Of a stretch of 64,000 bases of DNA, positions 31,903 to 44,671 are shown in pieces. The DNA is taken from contig JAJTUQ010000015.1 in assembly GCA_021399445.1 (NCBI GenBank), positions 62,001-126,000 on the forward strand. The letters run 5' to 3'. Numbering within the stretch: the first letter of the stretch is position 1; each line of letters starts with the position of its first letter. Below the pieces are notes generated by a model. The model was given only the letters and a program-made list of their open reading frames with translations. It did no database searches and was not told where the DNA came from. The stretch comes from Xylogone sp. PMI_703. Lineage: Eukaryota; Ascomycota; Leotiomycetes. The translations under genes and the position numbers were made by a program.

Positions 31903-33330
31903 TGCCACCGTTCCTTTTTCCACGCAATATAGTATTCTGGCGTTATCCCGAAAATTGAATGAGCGACTATTTTATGGGATTATTCTCGAAGCTGGATGAG
32001 TCCGTAGATCTTATACTTGGTAAAAGTATATGCGTTGAAAATTATCCACTGCAGATACAGAGAGAAACGAGAGCTCACTGGTTTCCTATCGATGGCTGGG
32101 ACTTCAAGTTTAAGTCGCCATCTCAGTTACCTATTATCTAGGCTTATCAGCCATGATCATCCCGTATTATGGATATGTCGTGTTGTTCTTAATATGCAGC
32201 ACGCCACTTTCTCCAACTCACAGCGATTGCAACATTGAACCCAATCCACCATAAACTCTCATTAAATGTCTATGTTCAAAACTTCCACGCGGTTTAAAGC
32301 AGTGTTGTCGTGAAATGTAATCGCACGGATTAATATCTCTGATCATCTGATGTGGGTAGCCTTCCTTCAATATAACTTTGTAGAGAGGAAGGGGGAAAGG
32401 GAGGGGGGTTCCGTGCCGTATGGAAACTATTGTGCTCAAGCTGACTTATCCGACGGAGGAAGGCGGTTCTGTTTTTGGTGGGCTAATTATCTAAGGGAAT
32501 TACCTGACCAAAGAGATGCCCGTTGCGGTTCAAAGTATTCGCAGCGACTTTGTCGATATCCAACCGTTGGAGTGCTATGAACGGGGCCACAGCTATAGTA
32601 TAGCCATGAATTGCGAAATCGAGGTTTCCTGAGTCGCAAATAGACGGATGACATGGTGAATTCTTGCATTATTCACTGCTTTTGAAATTTTATTGGAATA
32701 GTTTCGACTTGCACGGATAAAGTGGGTACAACGAGTGCTCCTAGTTGATGTCAGCATTTTAATGATGACAGTGATGACAGTCGACAATATTCTCGGATAT
32801 ATCCCGACAGCCGAACATGACGCGCCCCTTCACCTCATCTGAGGATGACAGGCCAAGCTCGTCACGTTAAGTGAATACAGCTTCCGGAATCTTTGCTAAT
32901 TTTCATAGAAATAAGAATAATAAGTCACCATCCGAGGTGATGCAGTAATGACATGATGTATTGCTGTGTTGCTTCTGCCACCGCTGACCAGGGTATTGTG
33001 TGACGTGCAGAATGACTGCCCAACAACGCTGGTAGTTGGACTAGTCGTCCCCATTGCAGGGTGTGATTAGAGTCCTTTGGTTTCGCCAAGCCTGATTCTG
33101 ATGGACCAGGAGTCAATGGTACATCCATGGTCATTTGTCAGTGAATTGAAATCTCGTGCAAGGTAATAAATAATCAAATAAACCGCCGCTATTCCAGTAG
33201 CTACAGCAATTGATACGAGTGCACCAATTTACAAGCTCAGAAGTTCTAGATCCTATTACTTTTAGTGCAAACAATCGTAGCGATCAACGCATTACTATCC
33301 CAAGACCTAGCTAGAAGCAACCGCAGAGAC
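31903..33330. other. Intergenic, nothing recognised
   Basis: About 1.4 kb between the divergent Zn2Cys6 and BAH/PHD genes, with no open frame over 76 codons that looks coding. Confidence 0.45.
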
Positions 33331-34539
33331 ATGACGACCGTGCATAGCTGGAGGAGCTCCGTTGGAGAAGGTGCTGATGACGATGCTGGTCACGATGCAC
33401 CATTCAAAGTTCAGTATGCGCATTCCATAGATGGCAGCGATGGACTTCGTGAAAGGGGCCAACCATCTCATGGTCTCGAACTTTATAAATGCCCATTCAT
33501 TTTAGATCCAGAAAAGAAATCCAGTGATTTAGATCTGTATTACAAGGTTACCCCTGAACATGCCTGGGATCGAATAACTAAGAATAACAACTTTCTTGGT
33601 AAGTGACTTTAATAACGCATACCTGTCTAGTGCGAGCATTTACTATTCTGGTAGGGCTAAAGCTTGGTCTAGTTAATGGGATAAGGTATTCAGTCGGCAA
33701 TTTTGTGTATGTTAATAGAGTGGGAAGTAGGTCTGAGAAACCTGAGTCCTTCTGGGTCGCCAAGATACTTAAGATCAGGGGGGATGATCCTCAACATATT
33801 TATGCGTTAGTAAGTCGAGCTTCTCCAACAGATTCTTCTATGCCACAGACTAAATATATAGGTTGCATGGTTATACTGGGCGAAAGAGTTACCGCTCGAT
33901 CTCACTCCGGGACCATGTATCACTGATCCGAACCCCGGGAAGCAGCCATATCACGGGTGCCACGAACTTATCGGATCTAACTACCTTGATGTAATTAGCC
34001 TTCTCACATTTGCAGGTATAGCTGATGTGAGCCACTGGAGAGAAGACGACGGGGGGCAACCTCCAGAACTCTTTTGGCGCCAGACGTTCAACTGGTTAAC
34101 CAAGCAGTTGTCGGTGAGTTTCGACCTGTAGTTTCCTAATCGGTGCTTTGTTAATGTATACTCTCCATAGGAGGTCAAGCAGCGATGTGTATGCCATGGT
34201 TATTGCAACCCCGATTCCAAGATGTTTATTTGCGGCAACAAAGCCTGCGGGATCTGGTTTCATCCTGAATGTTTAATCAAGAATAAGATGAGAACATATG
34301 ATGCCGCGGTAGCAAAGGATGAAAACAACCAGCAAAAACTGACCGAGTCAGATGCGACTAGAAACAAGTCTGGAAGTGAGCAGGTAGACGAAACGTATCA
34401 CCTTTTCGAAGCTACCATCCTTGACAATGAGGAGCGTTCTCCAGCATTCCAGATCACGTATGTGCGAGAGGAACCCTACGCTATAAAGACGGCGGAGACC
34501 CCGGTTACCTGTCCCAAATGTAATTTCGGGTTTGATTAA
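33331..34539 (+). CDS. BAH-domain protein with PHD-like zinc finger, four exons
   Basis: Exons are 33331-33598, 33673-33809, 33862-34113 and 34171-34539. The introns (74, 52 and 57 bp) have donors GTAAGT, GTAAGT and GTGAGT. The product is 341 residues. A BAH domain spans exons 2 and 3 (RYSVGNFVYVN, WVAKILKIRG, joined VAWLYWAKELPL, YHGCHELIGSNYLDVI). Next comes a WRQTFN segment and a PHD-like finger in exon 4 (CVCHGYCNPDSKMFICGN, then WFHPECL, with a late CPKC). BAH/PHD proteins bind modified histones in chromatin regulation; that role is inferred here from the family. Intron 1 has an alternative in-frame acceptor giving a 32-bp intron, judged too short. No lesions are seen. Confidence 0.87.
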
Positions 34540-35159
34540 CGCGGGGTGGGTGGTTGGCGGTATCATACTTAGCAGCTATCAACTTGCAGTTACCCTTGGC
34601 CGTATCCGGCCGGTTATTGGCGTGATCACTAAATTGAAACGAACCAGCTTAACTAGGCAAAGGCAAGGGGAGCGGTCCCTGGCAATACAACTTAAAGTAT
34701 AAACTGTAGTATATACTGAGAGCAGGCTTATCCGAGCTATAGAACCATATAGATTGCATGGGGCAAATATTTCTACCGTATCGAGAATGGACATTTCGAA
34801 ATTCAATTTACATGGTAACTGCATGATATATTTTTACTCGGTTAATAGTGTAAGAACGTCTGACAGCTAAACCGAGGCTCACCTTTTTGCATTGCCGCGT
34901 CTATCACTAACCCGCCCTAGGACTTTTTCATAGTTCAAATTCGCAGTGATTTCTAGCAGTGTTATATAGAGCTATGAAGTTTATATTATTCATAGAGCCC
35001 GTTCCTGACTTGTTATGGTGTGAACGATAAACATCTTGATCTATAATAGAGTCTGTACATAGACGGACAATCTGTTGCGAAAAGCTCTCTCCGGATAACA
35101 TTATGTTATCTAAACCACGGCCAGACACAGACTTTACTAATCAACTCCACATAAAAAAC
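34540..35159. other. Intergenic, nothing recognised
   Basis: About 620 bp of AT-rich sequence without a supported feature. Confidence 0.4.
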
Positions 35160-35805
35160 TCTACATCTCTCTGTCGTGCATGAAGGAATCTCCGGTACCA
35201 CCACTGCTATTACGCTTCCCAAGGCAGGTAAGAGACAAGCCTCCATGCTTTAGCAACAGTATAATCTCCTTGTCTAGACTTCTTTACCAGCATGATTCCC
35301 ACGCTCTTCCATTGTGTAGGCAGTTTCCCATCCTATAATGACGTCTAAAAATTGAGTGATGGCAGTTTTAGATACCAGCCAAAATTAATTCCATACCACT
35401 GTTTAGAATCTGTCTTTCCCTGGTGCTTTCTATAAATTCATCTCAAAGACCTCTCTTCCCCCTGCTTCTACCTTTAGCTAGGGCATGTTTACTGCCTTCC
35501 GTTGAGTTTTAGCTACATCTCCTTCTATTACTTCTTGTAACGGTAAGAAGACGATTGCTAATAACTTCTTTGACCGCTCCACCGTATCTTGTGTCGTTTT
35601 TCTGTCTTTTCTCTTCAACTGTGGGGACTTGTCGAGTGCCGAGTTGCTATCTATGTCCGGGATTTTGGATATCTACCATACGTTCTTTCCTTCCGCTAGA
35701 AAACTGTCCCAGAGTGTCCCTTTTTTTGCCTTTTAATTGTGTCATGCTGCTTCCTTAACTTGTTTTTATAGACCCTTGCCCTCTCGACGAATGAGTTGAC
35801 TACAG
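35160..35805 (-). pseudogene. Relic of a non-LTR retrotransposon (LINE) reverse transcriptase
   Basis: Read on the minus strand from about 35800 downwards, with several stops and frame changes, the sequence follows the region just before and at the start of a LINE reverse transcriptase. VERARVYKNKLRKQHD is followed by SFLAEGKNVW, KAPGKDRF, LPTQWKSVGIMLVKKS, then GDYTVAKAWRLVSYLP. The APGKD and Y..AKAWR(P)IS(L)L signatures are characteristic of the Tad/I-like RT fingers. Many C-to-T/G-to-A type stops suggest decay, possibly by RIP. No endonuclease, full palm domain or poly-A end was found nearby, so it is a fragment. Confidence 0.75.
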
Positions 35806-38800
35806 AAGGAGGCTTCGGAATCGGATTTAGTATATCCCGAAGTGTGCGGGGTAAGTCCGCCGCATGAGCTTCCAAACCTTAATCCCACATCACTTCGCCC
35901 TGAGTTAGCTGGATTGGTGGTCCCTCATTTACATGTATAACCGTGAGGAATTTTGTAATAGCACTTAGAGGTATTGAAGCTAACGGGAATCTTCGCTCGT
36001 AATCAGGAAATAATTGTTATGACGAGGGAGATGTAGGTCATTAATCCATCTACCAAGCCGCCGGGCGCAAGACACTGTCAGTTAGCTAAAGGCTCAATTA
36101 GACCATCACATATTGAATGGCACAGGCCTCCATACCTCAAAGTTTGAAACTAGTTATTACATAGGGGATTGTCCAAAGTCCATGTAAATTGTATAGTACT
36201 AAGGCTCTGTTGATCGGTATAGATGACGATACACTGGTGTAAGCCAACCTTTAAACATAGCATTATTACATAAATATGATTTCCGACACTATGGTGGTAT
36301 GATCTTTGAGGTTCAATCTCTAGTTTAAATAAGAAGGATCAAATTAAAATGCATTACGTCCCATCGAATAAAAATCTCGGCTTACTAAATTACCATAATA
36401 GAAGGTCATGTAATTACAAAACCCTGAAAATCCAAGAAAATTATAGGCAGTTTCCCGAAATGTGGTCTCTATAAACTAATATAGTTCATTCAGTACACGC
36501 AATACATATTAACTGTTACTTCTATACAGTGGCACAACAATAACAACTTATCCAACCACACATCTTAAGGCTCTAGAGGCTACTGCATATCCATGATGTG
36601 TAGAGTTCTGAAATTACTAAGTGAATGAATAAGAACGGCCATGTTTTCCTAAAACCTCAAATAACCTCACTAAATACCAATTCGAGAAGTAGCCGTGAGG
36701 AAGCGGTTTTGTAGCGGAATAAAGGTACGCACATACCCGCTAATGACCTAGCTTAGGCCAATAGTGGTACTCTAGCTCCAGTCGATATTTTAGAAAGATC
36801 TTCTTACAGAGGTTACAGTCACTAATTGGAATATGCTCATATATCTGGATTGAACTAAACTACACATAGGGAAACTACCTTTGTAGAACTGAGGTCCGGC
36901 CAACAGACTTGAAGAACTCCTCGGTCGTGGGTACGAACTGTCCCCCCGCTCTACCCGCCAGTATACCAGGACTATCTATAAAACGACCTAGCTATGCTTC
37001 GTAGAACTTAGTCAATTTATGTATAACCACATCCCTATTCTAACCGACCCTAGGTGAATGGATTTCTAACCTTCTTATAGACCTCTAGGAATATTTACTG
37101 ATATCATATTTCTTAACTCTATCGTTTAAACTTTGTTGAATCAAGGAAGTTGCCACTGCACTATCTATAAAACCTCGTTTTCTCACCTGATTATGTTGGC
37201 TCACCTCCAAGTGAATGTTAGAGGTATTTACTAACAGTTTTCTCGAAACTTACTTTTCGTCCATTGTTGAACTTGCTCCATATCTGAGGGTTAGATAGTA
37301 TGGATGAAATAGATATCAGTGTTGATTTGAAAGAGCGTTATAGATTGACTATTTTGACATGTATCCATAGCCTATGTTCTTTTAGCCTATCGCTAATTAG
37401 AACATTTGGCTTTCTGAATTGTCTAATTATCGCTTAACTATTCATATTTTATCACCAATATGATGAAACATGTATTCGTCAGACTTAGAATCAATATACT
37501 TTGATATGTAGATAAGTGTGAAGCACGTAACGGTTAACACTGCTCCCTGGATGGTAATTAACCGCCTCTTCTAATGACACTCCGTAAAATCCTGAAGAAT
37601 TGTTATGGTTAGTTATACTAAGTTTCCAGCATAAACCATACTTATGTGAGATTTATTGGTCTTTCTAATTGATTTTTGCAACCTAAATGTTGCAACTGAG
37701 TCACGGGTCAAGCAAATTCAGGCATTGATTAATGATTATGAAATATATAATAAGTTCTTCTTAATACTTGGTAGAATCATAAATTTGAGGTGCTAGTGCT
37801 AGAAACCAAGTGATCTAAACGAGGAATCTCTCACCAGACAGGGCTGAGTGGGAATAGCGAAAGCCTGGTCTTCTAATAAATAGTGAGGAATTGATCAATT
37901 GTAAAACATATACACTCAAGTTCCGCAGAATCACCAACTAGAAGAAGTTGCCTCTACAACCATAGAATATTCTAAACTTCATTCAGTACACAACTTCCAA
38001 AGACGTTACCATTTAAACCGGACCTGTCTTAACCTGAAAATCTCCTTCAACAGCTACATGTAAGTTAGTATCGGAACTATGATATGAAGCTTAGTATGTT
38101 ACTGATATATACTCCCTTCAGAAACCTCTCTCCATTCGATCATCTTCTTTATATCTATCAAACTAAAAATTAATTATATAATTGCGTTTGACAATAATCC
38201 TAATGTACAAAGGAGAAGATACGGTTTTCCTATAATCATGGTTAATACGGCCTGATACACATAGAATGTATCACTTCATAGCATTATTTTAAGATAATCT
38301 AGATGCGATGGTTTTGGTCACTTGCGGAGCCGAACCTAGTATGGGTTGAGCGAATTCAAGCCACTAAGAGAATTCAGTTACCTCGGCAAGTAAAGCTTGC
38401 TGCTGATAGATGAAACGAAGGTAGTCTCTCTTTACATGTTAATAGCTCTAACTACTTGTCTCCTATAACAAGTGACTAAAATACCAGATAATACTTGTCT
38501 AAAAGTACTTTAAAATCATAAGTCCTATATATTCATTTATAGTCTTCCAGATATATCCGGTAGCACAATCCACGCCCATCGTTATAGATTGGATATCGGA
38601 ATTTCATTCTACCCAGCGTGTTTAATAATATCAATTACGAGCTAGCTTTAGATTCCTCCACCCGCACTAAAATACGACTGTGCTTCGCATCTTTGGGCCG
38701 CTCCGGCAATTCGCCACAATAATGCCCTTCATCCGCATCCTTTTCATCCGCATCCTTTTCGTCCATACCACAGAGTTGTATTGCGTTAGAGACCCCGACA

Positions 38801-39746
38801 ATATGTACTGTTTGCAATACTGCACGGAAGTCGAACGCCAATAAGTGAAATTACGCGCCCCTCACCCCCCAAGGAGAAGTATTGGAATACGAATCAGGGC
38901 GCCGCATACCGTTATCAAAGTCCAGCTGCAACATACTGCAGGGTTTAATTGAGTATCTGAGTGGCCTTGCATTGGTTGGGATGTGTCCAAACCCGTTGGT
39001 CAACAGAAGCCCGGACCGAGTCACTTTTTTCGTCGTGCATGTTGAGTAAGCATGTTTCCCAGTAGTGTTCACAGCGACCAGGAACCTGATATCTACAAAT
39101 ATTATTCAGATGTACGTAGTTGGACCCTAATAGCATTGGATAAATTCAGTCTCGCAATTCCCAGTCTCGGCTTTCCGTTCATGACCCCGGAAACTCGGGT
39201 ATATTGATGTCGACTCAATCATTATCAACGCTGTGCCGCATGAAGACTAACAGCATGCAATGTGACGAGGCGGAGCTACATCGCATGCGAGCAGGCGAAA
39301 AAATCACCGGAGCGGACCGAACGCTTTCGCAAAGATACGAGACTGCATTGGGAAGACAGAGTTAACAGCGCAGTAAGGTATATATAATAGTAAATTACAC
39401 AAGGTATTACATGGTCAAAGGCTAGCCCATATACTCACTTTGGTTACGAATCATACAGGTGTCTTCATTTGTGTTCCACTTCTGAGCTAGAGTTCTGATG
39501 ATACAAGTGTGGGAATCAAATACCCATACTTTTAAATAGACGTGCAGTGACCGTGCTACCGGAGCGTGATAGCTAGCTGTGTATGATAACGATAAAACTA
39601 CAGCATGTGTAAGGGCTCTCTATATGACCGTGAAGCATAGTCCGAATGCAACCAATCAAGAGGCGGGAGTTCCATGGAGTAAAGAGCTTGCTTACTAGCT
39701 ATTATATGGGGCATACAGCTTCAGCACAGGATTTCAGTTACACGTA
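35806..39746. other. Long AT-rich, gene-free region
   Basis: About 3.9 kb with dense stops in all frames. A 68-codon minus-strand frame at 38635-38841 contains a short duplicated DEKDAD motif but nothing else recognisable. Decayed repeats are likely; I could not identify any family. Confidence 0.5.
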
Positions 39747-41128
39747 CAGTGGGTGGACATAAGTCTACGCGATTTCTAAAAATAGCATTTTCCCCAACTC
39801 AACACCTCCCTTTCAGACAGCCATATCTTACCCAATTACAATTCAATTGAAAAATGGATAATTCCAATGGATTCTACACACACTAAAGTCTATATGATAA
39901 TTATTTGAGCTGAAAATCTCTTGATCTAATACTTGGTATACCACCCGTTAGCCTCAATGACCGCATCTACCCTGTGTTGCATAGTATCTATTAGATGATT
40001 CAGCATATTAACATCCAGAGCCTCCCATGCCTCAATTGCGGCTTGAATCAACAGTTCTTTGGTATCCTCGTTATCCTTGAGCGTTTCAAGCTCAGGGTAC
40101 ATCTCAATAATTTTTGCCTTGAGCACCTTCCAGAGGTTCTCGATAGGGTTCAGGTCAGGAGAGTAGGGTGGCCAATCGGCCACGTTTATAGCCATCTCAG
40201 CAAGCCAATCCCTAATTATATGGGCTGTATGGACAGGTGAGTTATCGTGCATGAATATAGAATTGCCGTCAAGTATTGTAGGCAAGTGTTGTTCAAGCAC
40301 TTCAAGATACCGTCGAGAGGTCACCCCTCCACGCTTTGATTCAGGGTCTCCTTTCATAACTACCAGATCAGTACGGCAATTATAGCCAAACGCAGCCCAG
40401 AACATAACCGTTAGACCTCTTATAGGCCTGCCTTGAACAGCCCATGGTTATAGAGCTTGGCCTGTTCGATTGGTTGAATAATTGTTGTTTGAAAATGGTA
40501 TGTTATACTGACCTCGCTTCCTGAAAACAAAGTCCCACTTACCTCCTTTTCCACGCTCAATTGAACACTCGTCAGACCAGATCCAACGCCTCCAATAAGT
40601 TAATCCCATATTATCGTTATTGATGCCCCATTCTAGCCTTTTAGCAGCTAGAGTATGGTTCAAGAGTATACGTTTTGTGCATCTCCATTTCTGTATACCG
40701 GATTTCTTCAAAAATCGGTATACAGTCTTCTTGTTGACCTTACCTCCCAACACACGTGTCAATTGAGCTGCAGTTATCTTGGGCTCTGCTCGTATAATTC
40801 TGAAGATTAACCTCTGGTCATAGATATTTAATAAGGAGGGTGCACCACTACGTGACTTAGAGATACAGGAGACCTGGTTTTCAGCGTTGGCAAGTACAGA
40901 ACGCACTGTTGAGTGACTATAGCCCTGGCTATATGAAATCTTTGATACTTTAACTCCAGATTGCCTTGCCCCCACTATTTTGTTTCTGGAGCCTGGGGAG
41001 AGCTCTGCTAGAGGTGGTCTAGGGGTTCCTGGTGGGCGTGCCATTAAGTTGAAAAAGGGGGGTGGGTGCGGAAGGTGGGAAAAATTTGCAAAAAGTGGGT
41101 TTTCGCGTAGACTTGTGTCCACATACTG
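39747..41128 (-). mobile_element. Tc1-like element
   Basis: A 1,382-bp element bounded by TA on each side (39745-39746 and 41129-41130). The imperfect inverted repeats of about 29 bp (39747-39775 and 41100-41128) share CAAGTCTACGCGA-type cores with a few mismatches. It contains only the minus-strand transposase, which has one in-frame stop. Confidence 0.88.
39926..41044 (-). pseudogene. Tc1-like transposase with one nonsense codon
   Basis: A single reading frame of 373 codons. The N-terminus has an HTH region (GARQSGVKVSKISYSQGYSHSTVR) and a second HTH-like part (PKITAAQLTRVLGG). The DD34E residues are all present: D158 in IWSDECS, D267 in FMHDNSPVHT and E302 in PDLNPIENLW. One TAA at 40448-40450 (codon 199) interrupts it, probably a C-to-T change of a Gln codon before PWAVQGRPIRG. 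A 51-bp GTCAGT...ACAG stretch just upstream is in phase and may be a facultative intron. Apart from the stop, the protein looks intact. Confidence 0.88.
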
Positions 41129-41130
41129 TA

Positions 41131-42210
41131 TATTGTGATGGCTATACTCCACTAATTATTGGGGAGTAAGAATTCAAGAATAGGGACCGTGAATGAACGA
41201 TGTAGAGATATGTCGTGGCAAGATGCTGGTACCTGCGATCTGAAGTTTCTCTGAAAGACCTGCATATCTAGATGAGGAAATTTGTACTTAAAGAATAGCC
41301 ACCATGGTATTATTACCGATTTAATTGTACACACACCTAAGATGGTGTTGAGGACCACTACTGGGGCACATATTATAGAAATAATAGGTTAATTCGACGG
41401 CTCTGAATTTTTTTGCTGTCTTCTCGTGATATTGTCTGTATACGACTTAATTACTAGAACTTTTATCGTTATTCTTTATGGGAACAGTACTACGGAAGGG
41501 CATTTCCCTGTACTTTTATTGCTTTCGAAGGATTCCGACTATATAGTCTTAGGACTGTTGTACAATTCAGACCTCTACGATGTGGCCCGGTGGTGGTAAT
41601 AGGATAGACCTACACGTAACAAGATGAAGACGGTCATAGAATTGCGGTATCAGGAGACTTCTGCGCATTAGTCATTTTGCAAAACCCGACTGCATATGGT
41701 AGTCATGTATTATAGTTGAACTATTGATCTTACCTCTGCTAAATACCCCAGTTCACTGACTATCGTGACATTTTAATCGTAGTTTATATATGTCAGAATG
41801 ACGGGACTGGCATGGTGCGGTAGGCGGCCAGTACCCATACGACTAATTGCTAGGGGTTTTGCAGGCATAAAACCAACCTTTTTGGAGGAAAGAGAGGGGT
41901 TCACAGATCAATTTGTATTTATCCTTCTATTCCAGATACACTGATTATACTGTAGTGCGCCGGTTCTACGCTGTATGTTCTTTATCACCAATTGTTTAAT
42001 CTTCCTTCACTCTCGTGCATACAATGCCCTAACGGTATAATAATTCTGATCCTAATGTGCATGTAGTAACTTTTATACGAATGGCTACCATGATGATTGC
42101 AACTACGAATAATCGTAGCCATGATATTAACCATAGCATATAATTTACGCTTGAGGGAAACCTTATCAACGAGAGGGCCGAGTTCGTCAGTTGGTTGGAA
42201 TATTACGGAA
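41131..42210. other. Intergenic, nothing recognised
   Basis: About 1.1 kb of AT-rich sequence with no supported gene. Confidence 0.45.
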
Positions 42211-43196
42211 TTAACCCGCAAGGATGACTGCAGGGCCCGCTAGGGTCGCTCCGGTGAGGCCATCGACAGTTGCAAGGGCGTCCTGAGCGGTTAGAACAGC
42301 GTATACAGCACCTCTAAAACCGGATGGGATGCTAGTAATTCCGGTCCCATTACCAGTGGAGCTCAACGATGTGTATATAGGTGGTCCAAGCTGATTTACC
42401 CAGCCGATAAAGAGATTTCTCCCATGCTCTTGTGTTATAGGTCTCTGTGCCGGGTCCCACGAAAATCTCATATGTGTTTGATTAGCACGTATTGCCTCAG
42501 GGGCCGTTAGTATAGGTAGGATAGGGAATGGGAGATCTGTAGGGCAGGATGCTTGGACAACAAATTTTAGAGCGAGGTTGTATGCCCAGGTTGGTGATAT
42601 CGGGGTGTCGAACGGTGCAGGATTAGGAACCCGGCTATTGGCAGCGTTGAAGAAAGAGTCATGCCTTGCTTCAGTGGTTGCAATGCTAGCAATACCGGCG
42701 GTAAGGACGGGATCCAAATCTGCGATCGATTGTACAAGAGCAAGTGTGGCGCTAACTCCAACAGAACTTAAACCCCTCCCTAGTGACAAAAACTCTGTGG
42801 TGTTCCTGGAAGGGAAGAGATATCGACACTCTGGGACAACTGGAGCACCAGCAGCTACTAGTAGGTTCTGAAGTGTAGTCTGGTGCACTTGTTCCTGCTG
42901 TATCTTTGTTAGTATGTGGTTGGATGGTACGAGACTCGATTTACCATCGCCGCATCCTTAATCGCCTCAAGTGTCATCTTTGATATGCCATCTGCGATAT
43001 CATCATTTGTGATATTTGCCTCTGCAGATCGGAATAAGTTTACTTCCAGGTTTTCAAGGTAGAGGGCTAGCTGCAGCCCCTGTATAGCACTTGATGGTAG
43101 ATGAAGCGTTGCCGTATTACTGCCATCCACATTGGTGGCTAAAGCAGGAACCGCGAGGGTCACAGTTGCGGCAACAAGGACTTTAGGGAGTATCAT
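42211..43196 (-). CDS. Secreted ferritin-like domain protein, two exons
   Basis: Exon 1 is 43196-42945 and exon 2 is 42897-42211. A 47-bp intron (42944-42898) has a TACTAAC branch site and ends ACAG. The product is 312 residues. A signal peptide is evident (MILPKVLVAATVTLAVPALA). The body fits the fungal ferritin-like (ferritin_2, Rds1-like) family: LQLALYLENLEVNLFRSA, QEQVHQTTLQNLL, then later helices with ATTEARHDSFF. The Glu and His residues on successive helices (ALYLENLE, QEQVHQ, EARH) match the di-metal pattern of that superfamily; metal binding is inferred. It is divergently arranged with the cupredoxin-like gene. Confidence 0.82.
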
Positions 43197-43503
43197 CGAT
43201 GGAGACGATTTTCAGAATTTCAAAATACAAAATACTGTTAGCAGTTTATTTGAATGGGAGTATCCGTGGATTTTTGTAGAATGTGAATTTTATTGGGGGC
43301 TTGTTCTGTCATAGGAGCAGATTTATTTTTAGGGCTGATGATTATAAGTTCAACACTATTTTGTCTTTGCCGTTGTTTACTATATTTAAATACACCTCCA
43401 TTTTCTTAATGTAGAAACAAAGTCTGCTACAGAAGAGTGGTATATATCTAGACTTTATCCTTTTTCTATCATAGCTAGAAGTTTTGTGAATTTCTAGCAT
43501 GAT
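43197..43503. promoter_or_regulatory. Shared divergent upstream region of the ferritin-like and cupredoxin-like genes
   Basis: 307 bp separate the two start codons, so both promoters must lie here or overlap. The region is AT-rich with TATATTTAAATA and TATATATCTAG tracts near 43380-43390 and 43440-43450, which are TATA-like. Co-regulation is an inference from geometry and shared secretion. Confidence 0.5.
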
Positions 43504-44671
43504 ATGTTCATGAATTTCCTCACCTTTGCAGTTTTGGCCGTTGTCTTGTCAACAGCAGCTAGCTCTAATTCTTCCCCGACATACACAACTACTGCGCCCA
43601 TTTATGCACCAGTTCCTCGGGCGAATGAGCAGCCTATTACTAGCAATGGCTTCGTTACTTCCTCCGGGCATAACGAACAGTCTTCCAGTGTAGGGGTATT
43701 TCTCACGGGATCGAGTGATTTTGGGGCCACAAAGGTTATCTATCAAGGAACGGCACTTATCAGCGTTGCGTTGGTAGAGATAATAGTTCAAGAACCTAGT
43801 AACCCAACGATGGCAGCTGTCGGCTCAAATTCAATCTCGTCAAATCAGACGCCAATCATGACAGCCGTTAGCTCACATTCAGCCTCATCAGATAAGACAT
43901 CAATCTTAAACATGGATGGTGTGAGCTCCACCCCTCCAGGTCTTACAGCAATGCCAATCATGTCCTCAAGTGCTAGCCCAAGTCTTGAATTGCCAGTGCA
44001 AGATACCTCGTCGATCGCTTTCCAGGACCCCACAGCTACGCCAGCCACATCTACGGGAAGTCTTGGGCTATTGACATCAGGTATACCGGATACATCACTC
44101 GCTAACACTTCAACTCTTTCAGCGATGGCGAAGCCAGTCGCTACTCATACGGTAGACGTTGGTGCAAGTGGAAGCTTTATTTATAAGCCTAACCATATTA
44201 ACGCATCTGTTGGAGATATTGTACGTTTTAATTTCCTGGGACAAAGCCATTCCGTAACAGAGGCGGATTTTAACACACCGTGCACCTATAACGGTGGCTT
44301 CGATACTGGTTTGCGTCCATTTGGTTCCAGTAGTAATGTTACTGGAAACTTTTTTGTCGACCTTCATGTTAATAGTTCGGCCCCCCGCTGGTTCTATAGG
44401 TATGTCCTGCATTAGTCTTGCATTACCAAAATCTAACATGTTCCATAGTAAGCAGTCGAATGGCCTGGATCGCTGTGGCGAAAGCGTGATATTTGCAATA
44501 AATCCAGGGAATTGCTTTCGAAGATTCGAAATAAATGCAGAAGTACAGGAACAGGTATCAGCTATTCTTGCAATTGTCCTAGAAGCTAGTGAGAATATGT
44601 CGAATTCTAGCATGAGTGCGATTACTCGTGCATTTTCAAGCTCTAGCAGAAAACGAAGATACATTAGATAG
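43504..44671 (+). CDS. Secreted Ser/Thr-rich protein with C-terminal cupredoxin-like domain, two exons
   Basis: Exon 1 is 43504-44399 and exon 2 is 44449-44671. The 49-bp intron (GTATGT donor, CATAG acceptor) splices inside the copper fold. The product is 372 residues. It has a signal peptide (FLTFAVLAVVLSTAASS), about 190 residues of Ser/Thr/Pro-rich linker, and then a cupredoxin: THTVDVGASGSFIYKP, GDIVRFNFLGQSHSVT, FNTPC, and joined RWFYSKQS with C..GESVIFAINP. The His of QSHSV and the Cys near DRCGES sit at type-1 copper ligand positions of the fungal plastocyanin-like family. A short C-terminal helix follows; no clear GPI site was seen. Likely role: cell-surface or secreted copper protein (inferred). 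Confidence 0.82.

Noticed and set aside
36000..38600. Possible LTR retrotransposon remains
   Set aside because: Occasional suggestive peptides in stop-ridden frames, but no protease, RT, integrase or LTR pair could be recognised.
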